Of a stretch of 64,000 nucleotides of DNA, positions 54,154 to 64,000 are shown piece after piece. The stretch is from positions 101,570-165,569 of the forward strand of contig CAUYUJ010017991.1 in assembly GCA_963575745.1 (NCBI GenBank). The letters are read 5' to 3'. The notes under the pieces are model-generated. The model was not told where the DNA came from, did no database searches, and saw nothing but the letters and a program-made list of their open reading frames with translations. A program made the translations under genes and the position numbers. This stretch comes from Prorocentrum cordatum (lineage: Eukaryota > Sar > Dinophyceae > Prorocentrales > Prorocentraceae). The number at the start of each line of letters is the position of its first letter. Within the stretch, counting starts at the first letter, position 1.

Positions 54154-54590
54154 TCATGCTGCTGCTGCGCTTCTGCTGCTGCTTGATCCTCCTCCTCCTC
54201 ATCCTCCTCCTCTCCTCTCCTCCTCCTCTCTCATCCTCCTCTCTCCTTCTTCCTCCTCCCTCCTCCCTTCCTCCCCTCCTCCTCCTCCTCCTCCCCTCCT
54301 CCTCCTCCTCTCCTCCTCCTCACTCCTCCTCCTCTTCCTTCCTCCTCCTCCTCCTCCTTCCTCCTCCTTCCTTCCGTATCCGCCTCCCCTCCCCCTCATC
54401 CTCCTCCTCCTCCTCCTCCTCCTCATCCTCCTTTCCTCCTCCTCCGTCTCTCCTCCTCCTCCGTATCCTCATCCTCCTCTCCTCGCCTCACATCTCCTCT
54501 CCTCCTCCTCCTCTGCGTCCTCCTCCCTCCTCCTCCTACCTTCCTCCTCCTCCTCCTCCTCCTCCTCCTCCTCCTCCTCCTCCTCATGTC
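53945..54590 (+). repeat. CTC and CTG triplet tract
   Basis: About 650 bases of CTC with CTGCTGCTG (54050-54095) and CTTC variants. Confidence 0.98.
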
Positions 54591-54689
54591 AGGCTCGAGC
54601 CATAGCCGCAGCGGTGCTGCCCCTTTCCCCGCACGCGCTTACGGTTCGGGCCCAGCGTGCAACTCACGCGGGCGAGCGACCGCGTCGCC

Positions 54690-55990
54690 ATGAACGAGGC
54701 GAGAGGCAGAGACTATCCCTTGCTTCCTCCGCATTGGCTGCATGCGGTGCCAGAGTGCCGCGCTGGCACCTCCCCCAATGTGGCAGGATGCTGCGACGCC
54801 GCCGCCGTCAACGCCGCCGCCTCCCCCAGTGAGACAGGGTGCTGCGATGCCGCCTCCGTCAGCGCCGCCCCTCCCCCAGCGTGGTAGGGCGCTGCGGCGC
54901 CTCTGCCTCCGCCGCGCCACCCGCCGCCGCCCGCACCAACTGCTGCTGGTCTTCCTACTGGAGGACCTGCTATAGGAAATCGGGGTCCAGGCATTCTCGT
55001 TGTTCCACCGTTTCCGCTCGATGAGCGCTTGCAAATTCCTAGAGATGGTCCTGCTGTTCCGCTACCAGTGCATCCGCCGCCACCGAACAATTTCGAATTT
55101 GAGGGCTGCACGGCCAAAGCCGGCCGTGCGCAAGTACCGTCCGACCTCAGACAACCAGTGGCATCGTCCGACCTCAGACAAGACCAGTGATGCTCGCGAT
55201 GATAGCAATGCATGTGACAGCCAGCGTATTGTGGAAGGTGACGCTCCCCTGTCTGTCTAAATGGGACGCCTCCTGTCGACCTCAAAGGCCAAGCCCCGCT
55301 TTCCTGGAGAGGTAGTTGCCAGGCGCCGTGCGTTGAATATTCTTACTGTTGGCAGTGCAGACAGCAGACAAAAGAGGTCTGACGATCAGCTGCGACAGAA
55401 CTTTCGGTCCTGGCCCACACCTGTGCCTGCCCCAATGGGTCGCCCCCGATCGCGCTCCAAATCCCCTCGGCCTGAGGGTAGAGCAGACACTCGCGCCAGG
55501 CTGTTTCAGATGAGGCGGAGGAAGCTCCGTTAGACATGCAAGCAGTGGTGTGTAGTAGCTATGCTGATACGCACCCGTGTGCTCCCACACCAGAAGAGCA
55601 CTGGCTGCCCGAGAGTCATCACGCCAATGTAAAGCTCACCAGGAGTGGCTTGTGGGAGGCATCAACGAACATCTCCAGGCAAGACCTGCTGGAGCTTCCT
55701 ACGAGAAAGCTAGGAGGTTCGGTGCGATGCCAGAACAAGAGAGGCCTTCACTTCTCGCGCGTGACGCATCTCAGGCCCCTGCTCTGCAGCCGCAGCGGGT
55801 TGCGAACGAGAGTTCAGGCACAGCGCAACCTCAGTCTTGCAGCACGTGTAAGAAGTGGTCATGACCGGCCGCGCGAGCGACTAGCAATTGGTTCCACTGC
55901 CTCAAGTGCGTTCCTGATCGGCCACCAGCGTGCCACTTCTGTGGGCGCATCACTCATGATGGACCTTGGCGCAGTGCTAAGATGCGCAAT
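54690..55990 (+). pseudogene. Broken ORF: proline-rich N-part, RS-rich middle, cysteine cluster
   Basis: The reading frame changes several times but each piece looks coding. A Pro-rich repeat (PPPMWQDAATPPPSTPPPPP) lies at 54.76-54.88 kb. Across a TAG at 54885 it continues as APTAAGLPTGGPAIGNRG, VVPPFPLDERLQIPRDG and PNNFEFEGCTAKAGRAQV to a stop at 55188. The next frame gives DDSNACDSQRIVEGDAPLSV and, past a stop at 55258, MGRPRSRSKSPRPEGRAD. Other frames give SDEAEEAPLDMQAVVCSSYA and then SLLARDASQAPALQPQRV. The 3' end has CSTCKKWS, an in-frame TGA at 55862, then WFHCLKC and CHFCGRITHDGPW. The three paired-Cys units could bind zinc. Pseudogene, multi-exon gene and indel errors are all possible. 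I know no family. Confidence 0.45.
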
Positions 55991-55999
55991 ACAGGCAAG

Positions 56000-56900
56000 G
56001 AGGTCCAATGCCGTCTCCACACACGAAGGGTGTCCTCATCGCCTGGCTCGATCGCAGAACACGGAATGCTTCAAACTTTTTCCTAGTGCCAGGCAGCAGA
56101 GCCAGCTGACTCTAGTTGTTCTGCGTAGCGCCTGCCCATTCGTTCCTCTTCATGGCACTCATTTCTGCAGTTTGGACACGGTGTCCTTTAGGTGTGTCCA
56201 CGCTCTCGGCTTGTGGGAAGACCCCTATCGGTCTCCCCATCGTCTCCATGCGCTGTCCCTGCTGCTTTCTGTGATGTACAAGCTTTCGTGTATTCGTGGC
56301 CAGAGCCTTGTACCCAATCATGCTGTGGCTGTGCCGATCGTGAATCTTTTTGAACACACTTGCCTCTCAATTGCTACTTGCTCTTCTATCTGCAGAATCT
56401 TCTCGTGGTTCGATGTTTGGTAGGTTGTCTGGAGACTTGCCAAAATTCGTCAGAAACTGCCGAGCTGGACTGGGCCGAACTGCCGTCGGCTCTTGCGAAT
56501 TGGAGCCGACGCGCGCGCTTCCGCTGGTCCGCGTGCCGCCGCGGCGCAATTCCATCGACAGGGCTTCCGCAAATCGTCATGCGCCCCCCAAAAGTGTCGA
56601 ACCACGAGACGGTGCTCTATATATATATATATATATATACAAATAAATAAATATATGTGTGTCTGTCGCGATATACATATATATATATATACACGCACCT
56701 CTCCGAGGGAGTAGAGCTCAGAGGCGATTAATGCGTACGCGGGGCGCCGCGTTCGCGATTTTTCTGGCCGTTTCGCTAGGGACATCCTCGAAATCTGAAA
56801 AAAATCGGTGGCACCCCTCACGCAGATCGTGACGTCAGGGTCCAAAACACAGGGGAACTTCAACATGATAACATAAAACCTTCAAAAACACATAGTAATT
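56000..56900. other. Pyrimidine-rich flank and (TA)n islands, no supported gene
   Basis: 56000-56420 is T/C-rich, possibly 3' flank of the broken ORF. (TA)n tracts lie at 56613-56640 and 56655-56692. Confidence 0.45.
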
Positions 56901-58275
56901 TCAAGTATCCTGGCGAAGGACCCAACCATATGCAGTTGTGGGTACCGCAATTGTGAACATCCTCTTCGGTGAAATTCCCTATGGGGCAACGAAGCGCTGC
57001 ACTGGGTGGGGGGGAACGCGGTTCTGGGTGAGTGGTGTGTCAAGTAAGGTTTCCGGGACGCATGCGGACGGTGGCACTGGGGCCTTCGGTGGAGCTCCCT
57101 ATGGGGCCACGAAACGCTGTGCTGGGTAAGTGAAAATGCCAAATTGGGCTTCCGGGACGCATGCGGACGGTCCCACTGGAGGCTTCGGTGGAGCTCCCTA
57201 TGGGGCCATGAAACGCTGTACTGGGTGGGTGAAAATGCCAAATTGAGCTTCCGGGACGCATGCGGACGGTCCCACTGGGGGCTTCGGTGGAGCTCACTAT
57301 GGGGCCACGAAACGTTGTATTGGGTGGGTAAAAGCGCCACGTTGGGTTTTCGAGACGCATGCGGACGGTGGCACTGGGGCCTTCGGTGGAGTTCCCTACG
57401 GGGCCACGAAATTCTGGACTTGGTGAATGAAAATGCCACAATGGGTGTTTCGGGACGCTTGTGGACGGTCCCACTAGGGCCTTCGGTGGGACTCCCTATG
57501 TGGCCCCGAAGCGCTGTACTGGGTGGGTGAAAATGCCACATTGGGTGTGCGGGACGCATGCGGACGGTGGCACTGGGGCCTTCGGTGGAGCTCCCTGTGG
57601 GGCCACGAAACGCTGTAATGGGTGGGTGGGTGAAAATGCCAGATTGGGTGTTTCAGGACGCACTCGGACGGTCCCACAGGGGGCTTCGGTGGAGCTCCCT
57701 ATGTGGCCACGAAACGCTGTACTGAGTGGGGGGGATCCATGTGGACGGTAGCACTGTGACCTTCGGTGGGGCTCCCTATGGGGCCACGAAACGCTGCACT
57801 GAGTGGGGGGGACGCATGTGGACGGTGGCACTGGGGCCTTCGGTGGAGCTTCCCTATGGGCCACGAAACGCTATACTGAATGGGGGGGGGCGTCATGTGG
57901 ACGGTGGCACTGGGGCCTTCGGTGGAGCTCCCTATGGGGCCACGAAACGCTGTACTGAGTGGGGGGACGCATGTGGACGGTGGCACTGGGGCCTTCGGTG
58001 GAGCTCCCTATGGGGCCACGAAACGCTGTACTGAGTGGAGGGGACGCATGTGGACGGTGGCACTGGGGCCTTCGGTGGAGCTCCCTATGGGGCCACGAAG
58101 CGCTGTACTGAGTGGGGGGGACGCATGTGGACGGTGGAAATGGGGCCTTCGGTGGAGCTCCCTATGGGGCCACGAAGCGCTGTACTGAGTGGGGGGGACG
58201 CATGTGGACGGTGGCACTGGGGCCTTCGGTGGAGCTCCCTATGGGGCCACGAAACGCTGTACTGGGTGGGTAAAG
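56895..58275 (+). repeat. Right linker plus divergent 90-bp satellite family
   Basis: The right linker (56908-56970) leads into about 14 units that share GGTGGAGCTCCCTATGGGGC and CACGAAACGCTGTACTG. Their middle third differs: GTGGGTGAAAATGCCAAATT with GCATGCGGACGG early in the array, then a shorter GAGTGGGGGGGACGCATGTG form of about 75 bp from 57720 on. Confidence 0.95.
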
Positions 58276-58420
58276 CGCAGGGAAGAGGGGGAGGAGGGAG
58301 GAGCGGGAGGAGGAGGGGGAGGAGGAGAGGAGGAGGAGGAGGAGAACGCGGGGACCGTCTCTTCAAAACGGGGACCCAACAGCACAGGTTGGTTGGGAAT
58401 AAGTTTGACCCCGATTCTCA
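58275..58420 (+). repeat. (GGA)n and left linker
   Basis: GGA tract (58280-58345) then left linker (58345-58415, CTCTTCAAAACGGGGACCCA, GGTTGGTTGGGAAT), as after the other arrays. Confidence 0.85.
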
Positions 58421-58484
58421 AAGAATGGCGGTTTCGGCTGAAACATCCTCCCAAAATCGAGCCCCGACGTACCCTCTGGTACCC

Positions 58485-58715
58485 CAGACCCCGCCTCGGA
58501 GCCTCCTGGGGGCCTCCTGGGGCTTTCTGAACCTTCTGGTACCACAGACCCCGCCTCGGAGCCTCCTGGGAGTCTCCTGAAACCTCCTGGGGTCCTGGGG
58601 CCTCCTGGGGCCTCCTGCGGCCGCCTGGAGTCTCTTGGGGCCTCCTGAAGCCTCCTGGGGTCTCCTGGGGCCCCCTGAGGCCGCCTGGGGCCTCCCGGGG
58701 CCTCCTGGGACCTCA
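58485..58715 (+). repeat. ~10-bp GGGGCCTCCT minisatellite
   Basis: Degenerate units of CCTCCTGGGG with one duplicated ~65-bp block (GGTACCCCAGACCCCGCCTC / GGTACCACAGACCCCGCCTC). Confidence 0.85.
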
Positions 58716-58734
58716 GAACTACATGCACACACAC

Positions 58735-58837
58735 AGAGACACAAATCACGCCCAACACATCACACGCTAGACAAACATAACACACACACACACAACACCT
58801 GCAACGCACAAAAAGCACGCACAACACAGAGCACACA

Positions 58838-58881
<44 letters not shown>

Positions 58882-58885
58882 CACA
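58735..58885 (+). repeat. (CA)n tract
   Basis: CACACA repeats with AACACA interruptions. The longest run is at about 58847-58880. Confidence 0.95.
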
Positions 58886-59088
58886 CTCACAATCCTGGGG
58901 CCTCCTGGAGCCTCTTCTGGTGTCCAAGTCGGGCCTCCTGAGGCTTCCTGGGGGGCCCTGGTACGCACATCGCAAAGTGTGGCAACCCCACTTGCGCTCG
59001 AGTGCGACTTCGCTGTTGCATGTCACGCCTGCTTCAAACGCCCCTTCAGTTTGTTGGTGTGAGCCTGGGCACACACGTGCCACTTGTG

Positions 59089-59125
<37 letters not shown>

Positions 59126-59129
59126 AAAA

Positions 59130-59790
59130 AATCTAGCTTGTACTGCTGCTCGCGGTGGCTCGGAAACCACTGCTCGCCCCAACCTGCCTTTCGGTTAGGG
59201 GCGCCCGCTCGCCCGCTCCCCCCTCTGGGCCACCCCCCTTCTCCCCGCGGCCAGGGCACACGCGTGTGACCTCTGTCGGCGTTGCCTGCCCATCGTCGTC
59301 GCATTCTCGGTGCCCCTCTCTGGTGCACGCGACCGCCACGAATGGCCCAGCGTTGACCGTTCGCCGTTGTATTGCAAGATGTGGCTTGCTCAGCTGCCGC
59401 TGTGGAGTGGCGGCACTGTTGCAGGCAGCCTGACACTCTGTAAAGTCTCAGGCCTTTCCGCTTCAAGTGTTGTGCTTCTCTCCTCTCCCTCCCCGTGTCC
59501 TTCCCTCCCGGCTGGGTTGGCGCACGCCTGCTCAGGCCTTCGAGCCTCCGAGGCCTTCCTCCCGAGCTGGCCCCCTGGAGCTTGCAATCACGGGAGCGGC
59601 CAGCATTCACACCGAGTGTGGCGTTACACCTCACCCGCCTGGGTCAGGGGCGCTTGCCCGCAAGCCTTTTATGCACATGTGTGTTCGCCGTGTGCGTTTC
59701 ATTCTGGTGCTCTGTACAGGCTGACTGTGAGCCTCCATCCGATCCGACCCGATCCCTCCCCCTGTCGAAGAAGTACAAGAAGAACGGCAT
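59130..59790. other. Unique stretch with weak plus-strand frames
   Basis: Two overlapping plus frames (59310-59792, 59467-59724) look partly protein-like (LELAITGAASIHTECGVTPH in one), but neither has a motif, repeat or splice evidence. Confidence 0.3.
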
Positions 59791-59807
59791 GAACATGATT
59801 TGTCTAA

Positions 59808-60045
59808 ACTCCGCGCGGACTTCTCAGACCGGCGCTGGACACCCCTCGCGGCGCCTCTGGCGCCCAGCCCAGCGCGTTCTGCGCGCCAGGGAGGCGTGTC
59901 CAGCGCCGATCCCAGAAGTGCACGCGGGCTTCCAAGAGCTCAGGTTTGTGACGGTGCCTCTTCTTCGAATGCTGGCATGCGTTGCCCCCGCCAGATCGCC
60001 AGGGAAGGAGGGCCCAGCGCCGATGCGAGAAATCCGCGCAGGCCT
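59808..60045 (+). repeat. GC-rich dispersed repeat, plus-strand copies
   Basis: One near-complete copy (59808-59930: CTCCGCGCGGACTTCTC, GGCGCCTCTGGCGCC, GCGCGCCAGGGAGG, CAGCGCCGATCCCAGAAG) and a partial second copy (59965-60045), joined by a GAATGCTGGCA segment. That segment also precedes the 61.5 kb copy. Confidence 0.7.
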
Positions 60046-60159
60046 CACAGAAATGATGCCCATGCGGCGTTAGTTGTTCCTCTCGCGGTTACTATGTCTC
60101 GTACTATTCCTATGCTTGTTCTTCTTGCCATAGCGACTCTCACTATGATGATTCGTATG

Positions 60160-60472
60160 ATGGGTGGTGGCAGTAGTAGTAGCTGTTATAGTAGTTGTTG
60201 TAATAGTATTAGTAGTCACTGTTGTTGTAAGAATAGTAGCAGTCGTCGCCATAGTAGAAGTAGTACTGGTAACAATAATAGTAATAGTAGTTGCAGTAGA
60301 AATAATAGTAGTAATAAGAATAATAGCAGTAGTAGTAGTAGTAGTAGTAGTAGTCGCCGTAGTAGTAGTAGTAGTAGTAGTCGTAGTCGTAGTAGTAGTA
60401 GTAGTAGTAGTAGAAGTAGTAGTAGTCGTAGTAGCATTAGTAGCCGTAGTAGTAGTAGTAGTAGCAGCAGTC

Positions 60473-60510
<38 letters not shown>

Positions 60511-60535
60511 CCTAGTCCTAGTAGTCCTAGTAGTA

Positions 60536-60573
<38 letters not shown>

Positions 60574-60905
60574 CCTAGTAATAGTAGTAGTAGTAGTAGT
60601 AGCAGTAGTAGTAGTAGTAGTAGTACACGGGTAGTAGAAGGAATCAACATAGTAATAGTACGAAGAATGATGGTGTCAACATTTGAAAAGAAAGGACACG
60701 CATTAGTAGTATTATAGAAATTAATATGAGGAATACTACGACTAGTAACATCAGTATTCGAAGTAAGGGTCGAAGTATAATTAATCGCAGCATAGGAAGT
60801 AGTAGGAGTATGGACAGTAAGTGTTAATATTGGTAACAGCATTAGAAGAAGAAGAATTAGTAGTAGTCGAAATAGTAATAGTAGGAGTCGTAGTAGTAGT
60901 CGCAT
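60160..60905 (+). repeat. (AGT)n triplet tract
   Basis: About 750 bases of AGT/GTA triplets with CGT, CCT and AAT variants. Nearly pure at 60325-60625. Confidence 0.97.
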
Positions 60906-60914
60906 GAGTCGTAG

Positions 60915-61070
60915 TATTACTACTACTACTACTACTACTACTAATACTACTACTTACTACTACGACTACTACTACTACTACTATACTACTACTACGACTA
61001 CTACGACTACTTACTACTACGTACGACTACTACGACTAACTACTACTTACTACGACTACTACTACTATAT

Positions 61071-61165
<95 letters not shown>

Positions 61166-61238
61166 TACTACTACTACTACTTACTACGCTATACTACTAA
61201 TACTACTACTACTACTACTGCTACTACTACTACTACTA

Positions 61239-61270
<32 letters not shown>

Positions 61271-61305
61271 ACGACTACTACTACTACTACTACTAATAGT
61301 CATAG
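60915..61305 (+). repeat. (ACT)n triplet tract, reverse complement of the preceding tract
   Basis: About 390 bases of ACT triplets, including about 95 nearly uninterrupted bases at 61070-61165. The strand switch at 60905-60915 makes the two tracts arms of a large imperfect inverted repeat. Confidence 0.97.
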
Positions 61306-61484
61306 TAGTAGAACTAGAAATGTTGTCATGATTGTTGAAAGTATTGTTTTGTTGTACGATCAGTTTTAGCATTAGCATCGTTATCAACCAGGTTAACAGA
61401 ATTACGGTTACCACGATCATTTTTATCACTAATGTTATTGTAATGTTATTGTCACTATTATTGGTAATATTCTCTGAATGCTGG

Positions 61485-61620
61485 CAATGGTTGCCCCAAC
61501 CCGTGTTCGTCACCATTGCGGGCCCCCCTGGAAACGCCTGCGGCTCCGCCCCTGGCGCGCTCCGCGCGCCAGAGAGGGGAGGCCCAGCGCCCATCCAAGA
61601 GACTCGAGCAGACCTTCTAG
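61485..61620 (+). repeat. GC-rich dispersed repeat, third locus
   Basis: GAATGCTGGCAATGG leader, then GCCCCTGGCGCGCTCCGCGC and CCCAGCGCCCATCCAAGAGA, in the same order as at 59.8-60.0 kb. Confidence 0.65.
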
Positions 61621-61866
61621 AGCACTGCCTGGCACGGAGATGTCGGCCCCTCGCCAGGCCGCTCTTGGGCCCTGTGGTGTCGCGCAGCCTGCCTCTCGGG
61701 CGCACGCTGACATCGATCGCGGATCCGCGGATCTGGCCGCGCGGGTGCCAGAAGCACGGAGCCGATGCCCCCCCGATGTGGAGACGGGCCGCGTCGACTT
61801 CGCCTTGAGACGAAGCACGTCGCTGACCTCAGGCGCCTCAACACACGTCGGGCGCTGGCAGAACTG
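61621..61866 (+). CDS. Weak terminal-exon candidate
   Basis: The frame reads TEMSAPRQAALGPCGVAQPA, SRAHADIDRGSADLAARVPE and VDFALRRSTSLTSGASTHVG to a stop at 61867. Composition is acceptable; no motif and no ATG-based start. Confidence 0.25.
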
Positions 61867-62443
61867 AGTTCAGTGGGGCCTGGTTTAGTGATGTGTACTG
61901 GAGGACGCACCCCCGCCCCATTCCACTGACCGGAACTGCCGCCGACCGAAATCACACAGGCTACGGCAGACCTGGTGCAGTGGCTCTGGCCAACTGAGGG
62001 GCGCCAGAACCCTGCCACTGACCAGGTCCCCTTTGCCTGGGGCCCTGGCCATACCCGAACGTGGCCGGCCGCGGGAGCCCTGGACCCGCAGCAGTGGCCA
62101 CACCTCTTCGGGGTGCACTCTTTGCTTCCGCCTGCCTCCCCCAGCGCAGCCGCTCTCGCTCGTTCTGGTCCCGCCAGCTTCAGCCGCCCCTCCGCGGCCC
62201 GCCGCCGAGGAGGAGGAGGAGGAGGATTCAGCCCCTTCGATGCTCGGAGGCGAGGCCCGTCCCAGATCTCCGACGCCGTGACCTGTCGTCACGGCATCGA
62301 CGTGCCTGGAGATCTGGACCCCTTGCCCGGGACTGGCTCTTCATCCCGAGCCGTTTCTGTCCTGGTCCGGGCCCAGCGAAGGCCCCCGGGAGGGCCAAAA
62401 CGACCAGAAACCGTTCGTCGCGATTACACAAACACGAAAGGGA

Positions 62444-62809
62444 TTGGGGACCCTTCGATCCTTCAAGCGAGGCCCTTTGCGTGTTCTTCCGAGCCCTTCC
62501 CTGGGCGTAGTAGCTTATCGCCCCGGACCCCTGCTTGATGGTCGCGGGATCTGGAAGCCACCCCTGGAGGCCGAAATCCAAGAAGAGCACTCCAAGAAGT
62601 CGAATGATATATTTTTCCCTCCACGAAGAAAGGAGAAGACAGATCGAAAAATCCGCTGCTCCTCAGGAGGGCTACGGCCAGAAATTGTTGCGCAGCGTGT
62701 CGCGGCGGCGGCCCTGGCGACACGCCGTGCCTTGCGAGTGGATAGTGTACAGTTCCACTTCGCCGGGGGGGAAGTCCGGAAGATTTGGAGTCCCGAAACG
62801 TTGCGGTGA
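62444..62809 (+). CDS. Weak ORF (121 residues)
   Basis: The frame contains PPLEAEIQEEHSKKSNDIFF, PPRRKEKTDRKIR, then RPEIVAQRVAAAALATRRAL and RVDSVQFHFAGGEVRKIW. The mixture of basic and hydrophobic residues looks coding. It overlaps two other plus-strand frames of similar length, so support is limited. No family recognised. Confidence 0.3.
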   Translation: MGTLRSFKRGPLRVLPSPSLGVVAYRPGPLLDGRGIWKPPLEAEIQEEHSKKSNDIFFPPRRKEKTDRKIRCSSGGLRPEIVAQRVAAAALATRRALRVDSVQFHFAGGEVRKIWSPETLR

Positions 62810-62990
62810 CAGACCGTGCGGTGACCTCGGAACCCCACGAGACCTCACCGCACGTTCCGTCACCGCACGGTTTTGGGACCCCGGAGGCCCCTGTCGCCCG
62901 AGACGTCCTCGGAGAACGACCCGAGTCCCAAGACCGTGCGGTGACCCCGAATCCTCACCGACTCACCGCACGGTGTGGTCACCACCCCGT
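62808..62990. repeat. Alternating-orientation repeats of CCGTGCGGTGA
   Basis: CCGTGCGGTGA occurs at about 62815 and 62934. Its reverse complement TCACCGCACG(G) occurs at about 62846, 62862 and 62962. These can form several alternative hairpins with 11-12 bp arms. Confidence 0.85.
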
Positions 62991-63433
62991 TCGGGGGCCC
63001 CCGAGTAGAACTGAACTCATGGCGTTGACGCTCCGGGACCAGGAAGTGGGCAGCGTGCTGCGCCGGAGGGCAGTGGGCTGGAACCGGCGACGCGACACGC
63101 TGGGCCAAAGGGCATGACCGTATCCCAACCGAGCGATTCACTGACAAACAAGCAGAGAAAGTTGTGGATGCCATGACAATGGACACTCTAACAATCCTAG
63201 CATTGAATGAAAGACGTGCTTAAGACGTGTAACACATGTTCTAAACATGTCTCACACATCACATGTGTTTGCTCACATATCTAATGCATGCTGGAAACAT
63301 CCTCTAGACATCTGGAACCTATTTGGCAGCACGCTTCCTCTCCACCAATCGACCTCCACCAACAAGAGAGAGAGAGAGAGAGACGCATCGTCGGAGATCG
63401 GGGCCAGCGCGTGCGTCTCGAGCAAACGAGGCA

Positions 63434-63517
63434 CCCCCCGCCGGCCTCGGCGGCCTCGGCCGCCTCCACCGCCAGCCGCTCCTCCTCGGCCTCCTGGGCC
63501 GCCCGCGCGCGGGCCTC
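63434..63517 (-). CDS. Ala/Glu-rich exon candidate, related to the 53.8 kb island
   Basis: On the minus strand C9, then GCGGCCCAG, precede EAEEERLAVEAAEAAEAGG. It resembles the 53.8 kb island (AEEERLAREAAEAPAE) in both sequence and position relative to the C-run. Upstream is a GGA tract. No complete gene can be built. Confidence 0.4.
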
Positions 63518-63599
63518 GGGGGGGGGCGAGCAGATCGGGGAAGGAGGGAGAGGGGGAGAGAAAAGGAGAGCAGAGGATAAAGAGAGACGGGGAGGGAGA

Positions 63600-63663
63600 G
63601 CAGGAGGAAGAGGGAGGAGGAGGAGGAGGAGGAGGAGAAGGAGGAGGAGGAGGAGGAGGAGGA
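63600..63663 (+). repeat. (GGA)n tract
   Basis: GGA triplets. Confidence 0.95.
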
Positions 63664-63784
63664 GTGCAAGCCCAAGACGCACGGACGAACTTGCATCTAA
63701 CCCTCCAACCAAGTTCCCTCTTCATATGCTCCTATAGCGAGGATGCTCGCTGCGGGACGTGCCCCATCGGCAGGGAACCGTCCG

Positions 63785-63915
63785 AGGGCCTTCAGTCGTG
63801 CCAGAACACCATTCCTGGGACTGCCACGCGCGAACCGGCGTGACTGCTGCGTCCCGAGAGTCCTAAGTCGTGCCAGACCACCGTTCCTGAGTCTTCAAGA
63901 CAGCGAGTCCTGATA
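63785..63915 (-). repeat. Inverted copies of the ~75-bp dispersed family
   Basis: Read on the minus strand this gives AGGAACGGTGGTCTGGCACG and CCCAGGAATGGTGTTCTGGC, matching the family at 41.1 and 41.7 kb in opposite orientation about 22 kb away. Confidence 0.75.
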
Positions 63916-64000
63916 AATCGGGAGCGGCCAAGAGGGGGGTGTCCAAGAGGGGGGGGTGCAAATCATGACCGGCGGCACGTGCGCGGCCCAGCGGGGGGGC

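Noticed and set aside
1-64000. tRNA, rRNA or snRNA genes
   Set aside because: I looked for conserved tRNA B-box-like and rRNA core motifs by eye and saw none. A covariance-model scan would be needed to exclude them.

Overview
The window reads as nuclear DNA of a dinoflagellate. The species cannot be named from sequence; I weakly suspect Prorocentrum or a similar core dinoflagellate. The evidence is indirect but mutually consistent. The DNA is very GC-rich and dominated by triplet microsatellites and satellites. Coding islands are few, often in broken frames, and mostly on one strand. A LINE-type retrotransposon of the kind common in dinoflagellates is present, as are two copies of a high-copy protein family I associate with dinoflagellate genomes. 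A possible spliced-leader relic lies in front of one gene. There are no bacterial operons, rRNA, recognisable tRNA or CRISPR array.

Layout. 1-9.0 kb: a 90-bp satellite arranged as a higher-order repeat. The order is 90-bp array, ATG triplets, GGA triplets, a conserved left linker, GGA triplets, a conserved right linker, then the next 90-bp array. 9.4-14.6 kb: three minus-strand coding islands (one known dinoflagellate family, two unrecognised), with an array of eight 26-bp palindromes at 13.04-13.32 kb. 14.6-20.2 kb: mostly unassigned sequence, one plus-strand ORF (17.4-18.5 kb), CAT triplets and a ~25-bp minisatellite. 20.2-24.3 kb: more 90-bp satellite, mainly in reverse orientation.

24.3-25.4 and 28.4-29.8 kb carry the same duplicated module: a 28-bp tandem array followed by hairpin units whose stems covary. 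Each copy lies just downstream of a different minus-strand gene (25.4-26.1 kb and 29.8-32.5 kb). 35.8-38.8 kb: a 5'-truncated, frameshifted LINE with an RNase H domain. 38.8-46 kb: triplet microsatellites, an 83-bp array, a WW-domain exon at 43.3 kb and a very uniform 102-bp array. 46.4-48 kb: a GC-rich plus-strand coding candidate. 48.2-54.6 kb: long ATC, CAG, GGA and CTC tracts with small minus-strand Ala/Glu-rich exon-like islands. 54.6-56 kb: a broken plus-strand ORF with a cysteine cluster. 56.9-58.3 kb: a divergent 90-bp satellite family. 59.4-64 kb: a GC-rich dispersed repeat family, a large (AGT)n/(ACT)n inverted triplet structure and two weak plus-strand coding candidates.

I see no pathway or operon linking these genes. 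The biology visible here is structural: satellite higher-order organisation, several palindromic repeat families, retrotransposon decay, and exon-sized coding islands inside microsatellite DNA. Most long open frames are by-products of period-3 repeats and are not annotated as genes.
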